From positions 1 through 64,000 of the forward strand of contig CAZXFT010000001.1 in NCBI GenBank assembly GCA_964640655.1: 64,000 bases of DNA. The letters are read 5' to 3'. Numbering within the stretch: the first letter of the stretch is position 1; each line of letters opens with the position of its first letter. Origin of the DNA: BJGO01 sp964640655 (GTDB lineage: Bacteria > Bacteroidota > Bacteroidia > Chitinophagales > UBA10324). A program made the translations under genes and the position numbers. Under the pieces are notes generated by a model that worked only from the letters and a program-made list of their open reading frames with translations, was not told where the DNA came from and did not search any database. Of the stretch, positions 34,646-44,500 are shown one piece after another.

Positions 34646-34661
34646 TGTTCCACGTGAAACA
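34646..34661. promoter_or_regulatory. parS site (ParB-binding), copy 2
   Basis: A second exact TGTTCCACGTGAAACA, preceded by the same TACGAAT as copy 1. It ends 1 bp before the stop codon of ybeY on the minus strand. Two perfect copies this close together make a chance match very unlikely. Confidence 0.88.
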
Positions 34662-34662
34662 A

Positions 34663-35085
34663 TCAGTTTAAAGGTGCGTGTAGATAGTAGTTTTCTTTTT
34701 TACGCATAGTGCTTTTTTGCGTAGATGATTTATCCTTATAACCGCATAAATGAAGAATGCCGTGGATGATAACTCTATAAAGCTCTTGTCTGGAGTTGCT
34801 ATTATATTTTGCTGCATTTTCCGATATTCTGTCTATGGAAATAAATAAATCACCATTTATTTCACTGCCCTGATTGTAGTCAAAGGTAATGATGTCGGTG
34901 TAGTAGTTGTGATTTAAATATTGTTGATTGATAGATAGTAGCTCTTTGTCGCTGACAATAATGATTGTGATTTCACCGATAACACGACATTCAATAAATG
35001 CAAGAAGCTTAATTCGGTCTAATAACTCGCGTTTGCCCTTTAATCCACCAGGTATTTTCTTTTTAAAGAAAAACGATACAGACAT
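34663..35085 (-). CDS. ybeY: endoribonuclease YbeY (rRNA maturation factor)
   Basis: This 140-residue zinc-dependent RNase acts in 16S rRNA 3'-end maturation and ribosome quality control. The zinc motif is HGILHLCGYKDK; in most bacteria the last His of H(x)3H(x)5H is at GYDH, while Bacteroidota often have GYKDK. Also seen are SINQQYLNHNYYTDIITF and the GDLFISID segment. Its ATG overlaps the upstream gene stop as TAATG. Confidence 0.92.
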   Translation of the reverse strand: MSVSFFFKKKIPGGLKGKRELLDRIKLLAFIECRVIGEITIIIVSDKELLSINQQYLNHNYYTDIITFDYNQGSEINGDLFISIDRISENAAKYNSNSRQELYRVIIHGILHLCGYKDKSSTQKSTMRKKENYYLHAPLN

Positions 35086-35498
35086 TAAAAAAAGTTGAAT
35101 ACCAACTTAATTGTGGAACCGTTATTTGAAAACTCAACCTCATCAGCAAGATTTTTTATTAGAAACAAACCACGTCCACTCATTTTTTCAATATTCTCTG
35201 GAGCAGTTGGATCTGGTAGTGAGGTATAATCAAACCCATTCCCATTATCTGATATTTTGGCAATTAATTGTTGGGTAGAGTATTCCAGATCTATAGTTAC
35301 ATTCTGATTAATATCGTTTTTGTTTCCAAAAACAATTGCGTTTTTAACAGCTTCTGTTAATGCCACGAAGAGGTTTGCAATATTTTCTTCCTTTAAATGA
35401 AGCTCTGCACCAATTTTTTCTATTAATAGTTCAACTAAAACTATGTTTGAAAGATCTGATGGTATTAGTTTTTTGGTTTTTTTTACTTCAGCAATCAT
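35085..35498 (-). CDS. RsbW-like anti-sigma-type ATP-binding protein (HATPase_c)
   Basis: This 137-residue protein has a GHKL ATPase fold: N-box FVALTEAVKNAIVFGNKND, G1 SDNGNGFDY, and G2 SGRGLFLIKNLADEVEF. The size and single-domain form match RsbW/SpoIIAB-type serine kinases that bind sigma factors or anti-sigma antagonists. A partner-switching partner is not seen here. It is translationally coupled to ybeY (TAATG) and follows the DUF4175 gene by 12 bp. A kinase substrate cannot be named. Confidence 0.85.
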   Translation of the reverse strand: MIAEVKKTKKLIPSDLSNIVLVELLIEKIGAELHLKEENIANLFVALTEAVKNAIVFGNKNDINQNVTIDLEYSTQQLIAKISDNGNGFDYTSLPDPTAPENIEKMSGRGLFLIKNLADEVEFSNNGSTIKLVFNFF

Positions 35499-35510
35499 GG
35501 GGCAAATTTA

Positions 35511-38500
35511 TTAGTTGGGTACTTGATTAAAGTAATCTTCAGTAATGTTTTTATAAAATGGTTTTAAACCCGGAGGCAATGATCGGTATAGTTCTGTTTC
35601 GGATTGACGACGTTTAATATACTCCTGGAGTGATGGGGGTAGAGTGGGGGTGAGGTCTTTTGCAGTCTCAGATTTTCTCTTATCATCTATGTCGCGTTCT
35701 CTTTCTGCTTTTTCAGCTTCAAGCAATTTAGTCAATATTTCCTGTTGTCTTTTTAGCGTTTCATTTGTAATAATTTTGTTGGCCAGATCTCGTTCTGTCT
35801 TATCCATAAGTTCTTGTATCTGATCCAGATTACCAAGACTTCCTTTTCCGTCTTTATTGTATTGATCGTTCAGTTGCCGAAGTGCGTCTCTGATTGCGGC
35901 CTGCTGAGCGGCCATTTTAGCCAACTGCTCACTCATACCCATTGAGTTTTGTTGACCAGGTTTTTGTCCTTGTTTCATTTGCCCCTGCATTTCGCTAAGC
36001 TTATCATTTAACTGCTTTTGCATTTGCGACATGTTGCCCATAGAAGGTTTTCCTTTGCCGCCGGGTTTATTGCAAGACTGATTTCCTTGCATCTTTCCCG
36101 CCATCTGCTGTTGCATTTGTTTTAAACTTTCATCGAATATTAAAGCCAAGTTATTTAAACTAGTCATTATAAATTGTTGATTAGCAGCAGCTTGTGACGA
36201 AAAACGTTCAACCATGTTACTTAAAGCCTTAGCATTATTTGTGTTGATAATATCTAATTGTTCATCCACATAACTCTTGATACTAACTTGTTTTTTAGCC
36301 AAAGACTGAATACTATCTTCAATCATCTTAATGTCTTCCTTGATTCGGTTTTGGTCTTTGATTAACTGAACATAAGTGGGTGAAGCGGAATTCATCTTTT
36401 TCATCTTATTCATAAGTTCTTCTTGATGAAAAGAAACCGTAATAATGTTTTCAAGAATCTGTCGTATGGACTTTAAATCTTCCTCCATCTGTTGCATTTG
36501 TGCCCCTTCCATAAAACTATCCATGGATTCGGCCATTTCTTTCAGGTTCTTTGATGCATTCTTCTGGCTATCAGAGGCTTTAGAGTTGTTCCCTTTATTG
36601 ATTTCTTTCAGACTTTTATTCAGTTCATTTGAGGTGTTTTCAGATTTTTCATTCATGTCCGGCAAACCCATAGGGTTATCCAACTCATTGTTTAAGTCGT
36701 TGAGTTCTTTCAACTCTTGTTTCAACTCCTCAAACTTGTTATTAATTTCTTCTTGTTTTTTCGCTGTTTCTTCCTTGTTTTTATTGGTTTGTGTTTCTGT
36801 AGATAGCTCTTCTTGTTTTTCAGCAAGATCTTTAAGGCTGTCTTTGATGTCATTAAATTTTTGCTCGAATTCCAATTGTTTAAAAAGCGATAATAAGCGG
36901 TCTAATTGCTTTTCCATTTGTTGATTTTGCTTCTCGCTTGATTTAAGTTGCTCCAGTGTGGACTCTTTGTTCATTTTTTCCATTAAGTCCTGTATTTTTT
37001 TCATCAAATCCTGCATCTCCGGTGATAGCACCTGTTGAGCCAACTCATTAAGTTGTTTTTGTTTCTCCTGCATTTCCGGACTCATCTCTTTCAATTCATT
37101 CATCAGATTGCTGTTGTTCTGATAGTCTTTTTGCATTTCCTGCAATTTGTTAAGAAGGTCTTTTTGGTTGTTTAATAAATCATTGATTTTCTTTTTATCA
37201 TCCCAATCCAGATTTTTCTTTTGCATTAAATCTTGTTGTGATTTCTGCAGGTCTTTATTAATGTTTTTGATTTCTGAAATTGAGTTTTCGAGATTGTTTT
37301 TAAGTTCTTGATTATTCTTTTCCAGCAATTCGTTTAATTTACTTTCATCAGGAATATCAAGAATATAGATGCGCGACTTGCTCGATTTGCTACCATGGAT
37401 TCCATCATTATCCCAAACTTCAAAATGGTAATTAATCTTGTCACCAGGTTTTAAATCAAGAGAGGAGAAATTAAAGTAGTAAGTAAACAAATCGCTTTTT
37501 CCCTTAACACGGGAAACGGGGAGCGATTTTTGGGTATTTCGATTGGGCTCTTCTTCGTTATTTAAAGTGTAGTTAAAAAACAAATTTTTTAAACCATAAT
37601 CATCGGCAATAGAGCCTGAAAAGTAGTGAATACGATTGTTTGATGAATCAACGATTTCGTCAACACTAATAGACGGATATTGATCAGGTATAATGTGAAT
37701 CAAGTAATTTATTGAGTCAGAAATTCTACTACTGCTGTTCAGAAGAACTACTGAATAAGGCGTTTCGGTTAATGCTTTGTATGATAAAAGAAATTCGGTT
37801 GCAGATTTTTTTTGAGATTGAATGATATTGTCAGGGGATATAAACTGCAATTCGTCAGTATTACTGGTTGTAAAAAGCCATTTTATTTCTGTGCCTTCAG
37901 GAACACTCAGGTCGCCGGTGTTTTTTAATTTCTCATCAGTAAATTGAGTATATGCCGGGTATTTCAGCGAAGCTGAAAAAGTGGCAACAACAGGTTTTTT
38001 AAGTACAAGTAACTCATATGATGCGCTGCTAAACCGGGAAGTATTGAACCGGAAAGAAATATTTCTTTGAATATTACTAAAGGTGTATTCATAAATATTT
38101 TTGCCTTTCTTAATCATTTTGACCACCGATTGTTCTGTGGCAATAAACAAATCATCTGGTATTTGATCGCCGGTAATTTTTACCTGCATGGTGAAATCGC
38201 TGTTTTGTACCGATTCGAGCTTTCCGCTGAGAAACTGTAGTTTAAAAGGAAACTCCTTTTCAAAGTCGCGATGATACTGAATGATACGACTGCTACCATC
38301 TTTGAGGATTCGGGAGTTTGTAATATAGATGATTAAAAACAACAACAAGGCGGGTGTCAGATATTTTACCACATAACGGTAGTTCACCTTCAGATTTATG
38401 GCTTGTGTAAATGAAATGGGTTGAAGCAGTTGTGTTTTTTGGCGAATTCCTGCCTCTACCAGCTCCAGATTTTGAGAAGAATCCAATTCATTTAGCTCAA

Positions 38501-38852
38501 TAATATTAAGCAGTCGGTCGTCAATTTCATTAAAGTGTTTACCAATAATAACCGCAGCTTCTTTATTAGAAATAATACTACCGAGTCGCAGGTATTTGAA
38601 CAAGGGAAATAAAACCCAGTAGCTCAGTGATAATATGCTCAAAAAAATGAAACCATAAAAAATAAAACTTCTGACACTGCCGGGCAGATATAGAAAATAT
38701 TCAGAAAGAGCTACAAACAGAAAAGCAGAAAGTAAAGCCGTAACAGCGAATACTCCACCGCGAATCATTTGATTTAAATAATACTTGCGGGTAAAGGCAT
38801 CTATTCGTTGCAGGATGGATTGTAATGCAGGAGAAGCAGCTGGTCTATTCAT
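35511..38852 (-). CDS. large membrane protein with coiled-coil region (DUF4175 family)
   Basis: This 1113-residue protein belongs to a family typical of Bacteroidota. Near the N-terminus are three predicted membrane segments: GGVFAVTALLSAFLFVALSE, FIFYGFIFLSILSLSYWVLF and, near residue 170, LTPALLLFLIIYIT. A beta-rich extracytoplasmic part follows (about 190-500). The rest (about 510-1050) is rich in Gln, Lys, Glu and Met, with long coiled-coil stretches such as KNLDWDDKKKINDLLNNQKD. The function is unproven; it may be an envelope scaffold. Its first codon is followed by a conserved start MNRPAASPALQSILQRIDAF. Confidence 0.85.
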   Translation of the reverse strand: MNRPAASPALQSILQRIDAFTRKYYLNQMIRGGVFAVTALLSAFLFVALSEYFLYLPGSVRSFIFYGFIFLSILSLSYWVLFPLFKYLRLGSIISNKEAAVIIGKHFNEIDDRLLNIIELNELDSSQNLELVEAGIRQKTQLLQPISFTQAINLKVNYRYVVKYLTPALLLFLIIYITNSRILKDGSSRIIQYHRDFEKEFPFKLQFLSGKLESVQNSDFTMQVKITGDQIPDDLFIATEQSVVKMIKKGKNIYEYTFSNIQRNISFRFNTSRFSSASYELLVLKKPVVATFSASLKYPAYTQFTDEKLKNTGDLSVPEGTEIKWLFTTSNTDELQFISPDNIIQSQKKSATEFLLSYKALTETPYSVVLLNSSSRISDSINYLIHIIPDQYPSISVDEIVDSSNNRIHYFSGSIADDYGLKNLFFNYTLNNEEEPNRNTQKSLPVSRVKGKSDLFTYYFNFSSLDLKPGDKINYHFEVWDNDGIHGSKSSKSRIYILDIPDESKLNELLEKNNQELKNNLENSISEIKNINKDLQKSQQDLMQKKNLDWDDKKKINDLLNNQKDLLNKLQEMQKDYQNNSNLMNELKEMSPEMQEKQKQLNELAQQVLSPEMQDLMKKIQDLMEKMNKESTLEQLKSSEKQNQQMEKQLDRLLSLFKQLEFEQKFNDIKDSLKDLAEKQEELSTETQTNKNKEETAKKQEEINNKFEELKQELKELNDLNNELDNPMGLPDMNEKSENTSNELNKSLKEINKGNNSKASDSQKNASKNLKEMAESMDSFMEGAQMQQMEEDLKSIRQILENIITVSFHQEELMNKMKKMNSASPTYVQLIKDQNRIKEDIKMIEDSIQSLAKKQVSIKSYVDEQLDIINTNNAKALSNMVERFSSQAAANQQFIMTSLNNLALIFDESLKQMQQQMAGKMQGNQSCNKPGGKGKPSMGNMSQMQKQLNDKLSEMQGQMKQGQKPGQQNSMGMSEQLAKMAAQQAAIRDALRQLNDQYNKDGKGSLGNLDQIQELMDKTERDLANKIITNETLKRQQEILTKLLEAEKAERERDIDDKRKSETAKDLTPTLPPSLQEYIKRRQSETELYRSLPPGLKPFYKNITEDYFNQVPN

Positions 38853-38918
38853 GGTTTCTCAGAAATAAAATTAAGAAAACGATGTGTAGAAGCTAATATT
38901 TTTTTAGGTTAGTCTTTA

Positions 38919-39686
38919 TTAAATGTCTAATTCCAGCCGAACCGGACAATGATCGCTATGCACAACATCGGCCAAAATGCGACAATCAGATATTCTGTTC
39001 CTTAGAGAATCGCTAACAGCTTGATAATCAATCCGCCAGCCTTTATTGTTTTTTCTAGCGCCGGCTCTGTAACTCCACCAGGTATATTGATGTGGATTTT
39101 GATTAACCGCACGGAATGAATCTACCCAACCCGAATCAAAGAATTGTGACATCCATTCGCGCTCTTCAGGCAGAAATCCAGAAGAATTTTTATTTCCTAT
39201 CGGATCGTGAATATCAATAGGTTTGTGACAGATGTTGTAATCGCCGGAGAGGACAATGCTGCCATATTCTTTGATCAATCCCTGAGAATATGGGAGAATG
39301 TCATTCAAAAATTTGTATTTGAATTGTTGCCGTATATCGCCGGTGGTGCCGGAAGGAAAGTAAGCGCTAACAAATAGTGTGTTTTTAATAACAGCGGCAG
39401 CCCAACGACCTTCTGCATCGTATTCTTCTATGCCCATGTTTGTTTGGATAAGGTCCGGTTTTATCTTGCTGAGTATGGCTACTCCGCTGTATCCTTTCTT
39501 TTGAGCTGAAACAATGATGGGATGATATCCGATGCGCTCTATTGCATCTATATCAATCTGATGGGAATCGGCTTTAATCTCCTGGAGGCAGATGATATCC
39601 GGGTTTTCTTTATTGAGCCAGTCGAAAAAACCTTTAGATGCCGCCGCTCTAATTCCGTTAATATTATAGGTGATAAGACTTATCAA
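38919..39686 (-). CDS. xth: exodeoxyribonuclease III (AP endonuclease, ExoA/XthA type)
   Basis: This 255-residue Mg-dependent enzyme cuts at abasic sites and has 3' exonuclease activity in base excision repair. EEP-family motifs: ITYNINGIRAA, ICLQEIKA (catalytic Glu), YSGVAILSK, VLSGDYNICHKPIDIHDP and the C-terminal VVHSDHCPVRLEL (catalytic Asp-His). It ends 66 bp before the DUF4175 start and starts 8 bp after the methyltransferase stop. Confidence 0.95.
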   Translation of the reverse strand: MISLITYNINGIRAAASKGFFDWLNKENPDIICLQEIKADSHQIDIDAIERIGYHPIIVSAQKKGYSGVAILSKIKPDLIQTNMGIEEYDAEGRWAAAVIKNTLFVSAYFPSGTTGDIRQQFKYKFLNDILPYSQGLIKEYGSIVLSGDYNICHKPIDIHDPIGNKNSSGFLPEEREWMSQFFDSGWVDSFRAVNQNPHQYTWWSYRAGARKNNKGWRIDYQAVSDSLRNRISDCRILADVVHSDHCPVRLELDI

Positions 39687-39694
39687 GACAATAA

Positions 39695-40456
39695 TTAATT
39701 CTTTTTGTAAATCAATACATCGGTTGAATAATCAATAAATTCAGGTTTGCGATTGGCGGTTGATAATTCGAGCTTAGACAATAGGGGCAAAAAACTTTCA
39801 GGCAGCCAATTGTATTTTGACCAAATACTCAGAGCATAGGAAGGGTATCTAAATACGCGCTGAGCACTTACCAATTCAAATCCGGCTTGTTTCATCAGTT
39901 CGTGATATTCTTCTCTTTTTCTTTGATGATGAATAGAGCCAAGAACAACACTATCTTTATTTCTAACCTGTTCGAAGAGATACACATATCCATTGTCTTT
40001 TAATAATCTGTGAAAATCGTTGAAGGTGTTTTTCAGTTCTTCATTGTCAATATGTTGCAATACCCAATACGAAAAAATCTTTGAGAAATATTTATCGTCG
40101 AAGGGTAGGGGATAGTTGTTGAAATGCTGATAGCGTATATTGTTCTTTGAATTTATTTCGATTGCAACCTGCAACATATTAGCAGATTTATCGGCACCAA
40201 CAACCGATTTAACTTTAGGTGCAATAAACTTAGACAAGCGACCAACACCGCAACCGAAATCCAGCACCACATCATCAATGTTTACATTTAAATATTTCAA
40301 TAAAGTTTGCTTAGTGTGATAGTTGCGAAAAATATTTTGATGTGCTACTTTCGGATTGTTCCCGGCATCCAGTACGGCATTATCGTTTTTATGTATGGCA
40401 GCACGGTTGTCGAACTCGGCAACCACCTTTTTATCGTCAACTTTTTTATCAGTCAT
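39695..40456 (-). CDS. SAM-dependent class I methyltransferase
   Basis: The fold is clear from motif I (VVLDFGCGVGRLSKF), the acidic residue at GADKSA, and the post-motif LPFDDKYFSKIFSYWVLQHI. It has the length and shape of a small-molecule or glycan methyltransferase. The ATG at 40456 was chosen; the frame opens to a TTG at 40513 that would overlap the upstream acyltransferase gene. It is next to surface-glycan genes, so a sugar or lipid substrate is likely, but this is inference. Confidence 0.85.
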   Translation of the reverse strand: MTDKKVDDKKVVAEFDNRAAIHKNDNAVLDAGNNPKVAHQNIFRNYHTKQTLLKYLNVNIDDVVLDFGCGVGRLSKFIAPKVKSVVGADKSANMLQVAIEINSKNNIRYQHFNNYPLPFDDKYFSKIFSYWVLQHIDNEELKNTFNDFHRLLKDNGYVYLFEQVRNKDSVVLGSIHHQRKREEYHELMKQAGFELVSAQRVFRYPSYALSIWSKYNWLPESFLPLLSKLELSTANRKPEFIDYSTDVLIYKKN

Positions 40457-40499
40457 GAGTAAAGATTTGGTATTACAAAAGTAGTTATTCGAAGACGCA

Positions 40500-41510
40500 T
40501 CACACCCCGGCAACTTTTTGAATGATTTTCCAGCATTTGTATTTGAAAGGGTTTATGGTCCACTCAACAGTAGCAGATGGAAGTTCAAATGTGGCAAAGT
40601 CGCGCTTGAATCTAGATATTCCCTCAACGAATTTTTGATTGTCTCCATATTTCCCATCTTCTGCAGCTACCTGACCAAGTATATATCGCTCATATTTTTT
40701 TTCCTGATAAAACAAGGCTATATGCCAGTGCAGAGCGTGACCTGCACCAACATTGTTTTTGAGATTACCGCCAAATGCATACTCTGCATAGCGACCATAT
40801 TGTGTTACAAATGATGATGCAATGTATTGACCATCATGTTTTGCAAAGTAAATTTTTACCAATCCCTTAGGATGTAATGATTCAAATAGTTTTTTGATAA
40901 AAAGATTATTGGGGGCCTGTTTAGATTGATTTGAATAAGTTTGATTAAGCAGCTGTATAAATGTATTGATATTATCATCTTCAACAATTTCAACACCGGC
41001 TTTAGTTGCCTTATTAATATTTCTGCGATGAGACTCTTTTGTCCCCTTCCATAATTCTTCTTTGCTTCTCAGAAGGTCGAACGAAGAAACATGGAATGGA
41101 AGATTTATGTTGTTGATGTTTTTATTGAATAGAGCAATTTTATTTAATCCGCCGTAGTAACCAGATGCTCGAAACCGAACAATGCTATTCTTGTGGATAT
41201 AATTAATCAATGCATTGTTTATTGATTCAAGAGCTACGTTGTTTTCATCATCACACATTATTTCACCCAAAATGGTTAATGAGGAACTAATACTTTTGAA
41301 TACAGGCAGTCTTTTACTTATATATTCATATGCTTTCAGTCCGGCTATTAATTTATTATTCTCATAACATTGAAAATAAACTGGGTATTGACCAAACATG
41401 GTTTTTACGTTGTCGTAGAACGTTGTTTGAAGCACATTGCTGTTGGCCTGGCACAAAGCATTCCACTCATCAGCATTATTGGGGTTATGTATAGTGATTT
41501 GTATATCCAA
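40500..41510 (-). CDS. FemAB/GNAT-like acyltransferase
   Basis: The protein, about 336 residues, has the two-lobed GNAT fold of the FemAB/CelD type: WKGTKESHRRNINKATKAGV (a family hallmark), then VKIYFAKHDGQYIASSFVTQ and FAGGNLKN-like GHALHWHIALFYQ. Such enzymes transfer an aminoacyl or acetyl group to a peptide or sugar. The start is uncertain: there is no ATG in frame, and the TTG at 41510 was preferred because it lies just after the stop of the preceding glycosyltransferase fusion (41516). A TTG at 41570 would overlap that gene by 55 bp. Confidence 0.7.
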   Translation of the reverse strand: MDIQITIHNPNNADEWNALCQANSNVLQTTFYDNVKTMFGQYPVYFQCYENNKLIAGLKAYEYISKRLPVFKSISSSLTILGEIMCDDENNVALESINNALINYIHKNSIVRFRASGYYGGLNKIALFNKNINNINLPFHVSSFDLLRSKEELWKGTKESHRRNINKATKAGVEIVEDDNINTFIQLLNQTYSNQSKQAPNNLFIKKLFESLHPKGLVKIYFAKHDGQYIASSFVTQYGRYAEYAFGGNLKNNVGAGHALHWHIALFYQEKKYERYILGQVAAEDGKYGDNQKFVEGISRFKRDFATFELPSATVEWTINPFKYKCWKIIQKVAGV

Positions 41511-41515
41511 TATGA

Positions 41516-44500
41516 TTAAGCAAATATGTTTTGGTAAAGGTTTAGCAATTTTTGAGACTCTGTTTCCCAATTCAACTCCTGTTGTGCTTTTACCAAGTTG
41601 TTTAAATATCTTTTTTCATTTTGTATGATAGTTGCAAAACCTCTGAAGTATGCATTGTCCTCATCGGGATTTACACACACACCAATTTCATATGTATCTA
41701 TAATGTTTTTATACTCGGGCTGAGCCGTGCCCAAAACAGGTATGCCGGAGTTGATATAGTTAAATAATTTGTTATCGAGAGCATACCAGTAAGAGAGATC
41801 TTTCTTATTCCATGTTGGTACGAGTCCAGCATCACAATCGCATAGGTACGCAGGTATTTCTGTTGGCGGAATGATATCATGAAAGTAAATATTGGTCGCA
41901 CTGTTGTTTTTAGAATATTGTTCTAATTTATCACGATGAGCATCCTTCTTTGCAATAAATACCAGAGCGATATTTTCTTTGTTAATAAACTGGTCTAAAA
42001 CCATTTTCATGTTTAATGATTCGAAGTAAACGTGCGCTCCAATAAAAACTAAAATCTTTTGATGGTCCGGTATATTTAATGTTTTGCGCAGTATATGTTC
42101 TCCCTTGGTGTAGGGTAATTGGTTTTGAAGATTGCGCAGCACCAGAGGAGATTTATTATACCCAAAATACTCTTTTAAACTGGTTGCCAAAGATTGATTG
42201 ACAGTTATTAAATAATCGATTTGTTTAGAATCTTTTCTTTCACGATACACACCCGCTTTCTTTACAATAATGGTTTTCAGTGTTTGAATGAATGGGCCGT
42301 TGAAATTCATTGGCCAGGAATGAAACAACTCGTGTGCATCATAAACCAATGTAATTGCCGGATTCAACTTTTTGATTTTTGCACCCAGCTCAAGCATTAA
42401 AAAATCATGACAATGAACAGCTTCAAAGCCCATGCGTGCAATATTATCGGCATATAGATTTAACAGTTTGTCGTGGTTAAACTTTTTTATCTCTCTAGAA
42501 AATATTCGTTTTACCCAAACACCTTCTTTAATCTCCTCATCAGGAAGTTTAGAGTCGCGAATGGCAAACAGGGTAACATCATAATACTTTGCAAGCGTTT
42601 GAGCCTCCATGATTACCCTATAATCATAGGTATAGGGATTATCAAGTAGCATTGCGATAGATTTTTTTCTCTTTATTTGATAAGGAGACACGGAGTTTAT
42701 ATTCAGGATTGCTTTTGCCAGTGTAATAATTGGTTTATATTTTCTGATTAAATCAACAATATTTGGATAGTCGGTGTGCTTTTTAGGTTGTGCTGCTAAT
42801 ATTTGATTAAACTCAGTTTCGGATAATCCGAATTTTTTAATAGTGTATTTTTTGTCTTCTATGGCTTGTTGTTGATCAATGGGAGGTTTTGACAGCAGTT
42901 CGTGTGCCTCTTCTTTAGTCATTTGACCACTGCATATAAGAGCGGAGTAGTGTGAGTAGCGTTTATCAATTTTAAACTTGTTAGGAAGAATATAGGATTG
43001 GTAAAAACGGGTAATGATGGATTCATAATGCTTGCCGCCGTAATCTTTCCATTCAAGATTGTTCATCACAACATCTTTTGCTTCTTTCTTTATGTAATGT
43101 ATGTAGTCGAGTATTCTAATGTATTTGATTCCAAGTAATTTTTCATAAATAGTTTTTTGTACATATCCTAATTGAGGAAAAGTTTTGAGGCGTTTTGTTC
43201 CATATTTTTTATGAATAGCCTTGATATTTATCAAATCAAATTTCAGATAGGTCCAGGATTCCGGAAGCATACCTTCGGTAGCCTGATTCTCACCACTGAG
43301 GATATAATGTACACCAAACTTTCTGGCGGCATGATACAAGGAAGCAAATATGGCGTGATCTGAAGTGGCTTCAATGTCAACAACAGATGCTTTGAGATAA
43401 CTTAATTGTAAGTCGCGGAATTCTTCCCAATTAATTACATGAGTATATAAATCAACTCCCAGTTTGTTGATGATGTTCTCAATGTTTTTAACAGCAAGCT
43501 CTGAATTCCATCCATTGTCGCAGTGAACGGCAAGTGGTCGAAGTCCATGTTGTTTGATGAGGTAAGCAACGTAAGTGCTGTCCAGCCCACCACTAACACC
43601 AATGATACAATCATACTTTTTACCTTTGCCGTCATGCTTGATTTTTTCAATCAGCTTTTCGAAACGAAATTTTTTCTCATCATCAGTAATTCGGTTGGCT
43701 GATGTTAGTTTGTCGTAAGAAACACAATGATTACAAAGTCCATCTATATTGAAATGTATATCACGGTCAATATTATTATTTAACACGCAGCGAGTACATT
43801 CAATAAAAGCATTTCTGATAATAGGTGTTTGTTGTATTTGAGCAATACTTTTTACCGGCTCAAATGAACACAGCTGTTCAAAAACAATTCGTTCATACAG
43901 TCTTGTTAACTGCTTTTTTTCATTGTCCCAGCTGAGAGACTCTTTGATGTTGACTACATTTTTTTTGTAATCGTCGTAATGGCTTAATATTTTTTGAAGC
44001 CCCTCAAAGTATGCGCCGGGTTTGTCGGCATTAACACATACGCCAATGTTATTGGGCTCAATAATATTTTTATGCTCAGGCTGTGCCGATGCCAGAATAG
44101 GTAATTCTGACATGACGTAATGAAAGAGTTTGTTTTCGAGTCCGAGCCAGTAAGAGAGAAATTTTTTATTCCAGGTTGGAATAACACCCACATCGCAGGA
44201 AGCTAAATAGTTAACGATTTTATCGGCACTGATAGCTTCATGAAAATAGATATTGTTCAGTCCTGCCCGCTTAACTATATCAATAAAATAATCTTTGTGA
44301 CCGCCATTTTTGCAAAAGATGACAAATGAAATACCGGGCTTATTACCAAACTCCGCAATTACCTGCTCTATATTTCTCTTTTTTCTGTAAATAAGAAAAG
44401 CAAAGAGTACAACGACTTTATCGGTAGTGGGAATGTTAAACTTGTTGCGTACAAAATCTTCACGCACGGTTATAGGCTCAAGTTCAGCAAAGTTTCGAAC

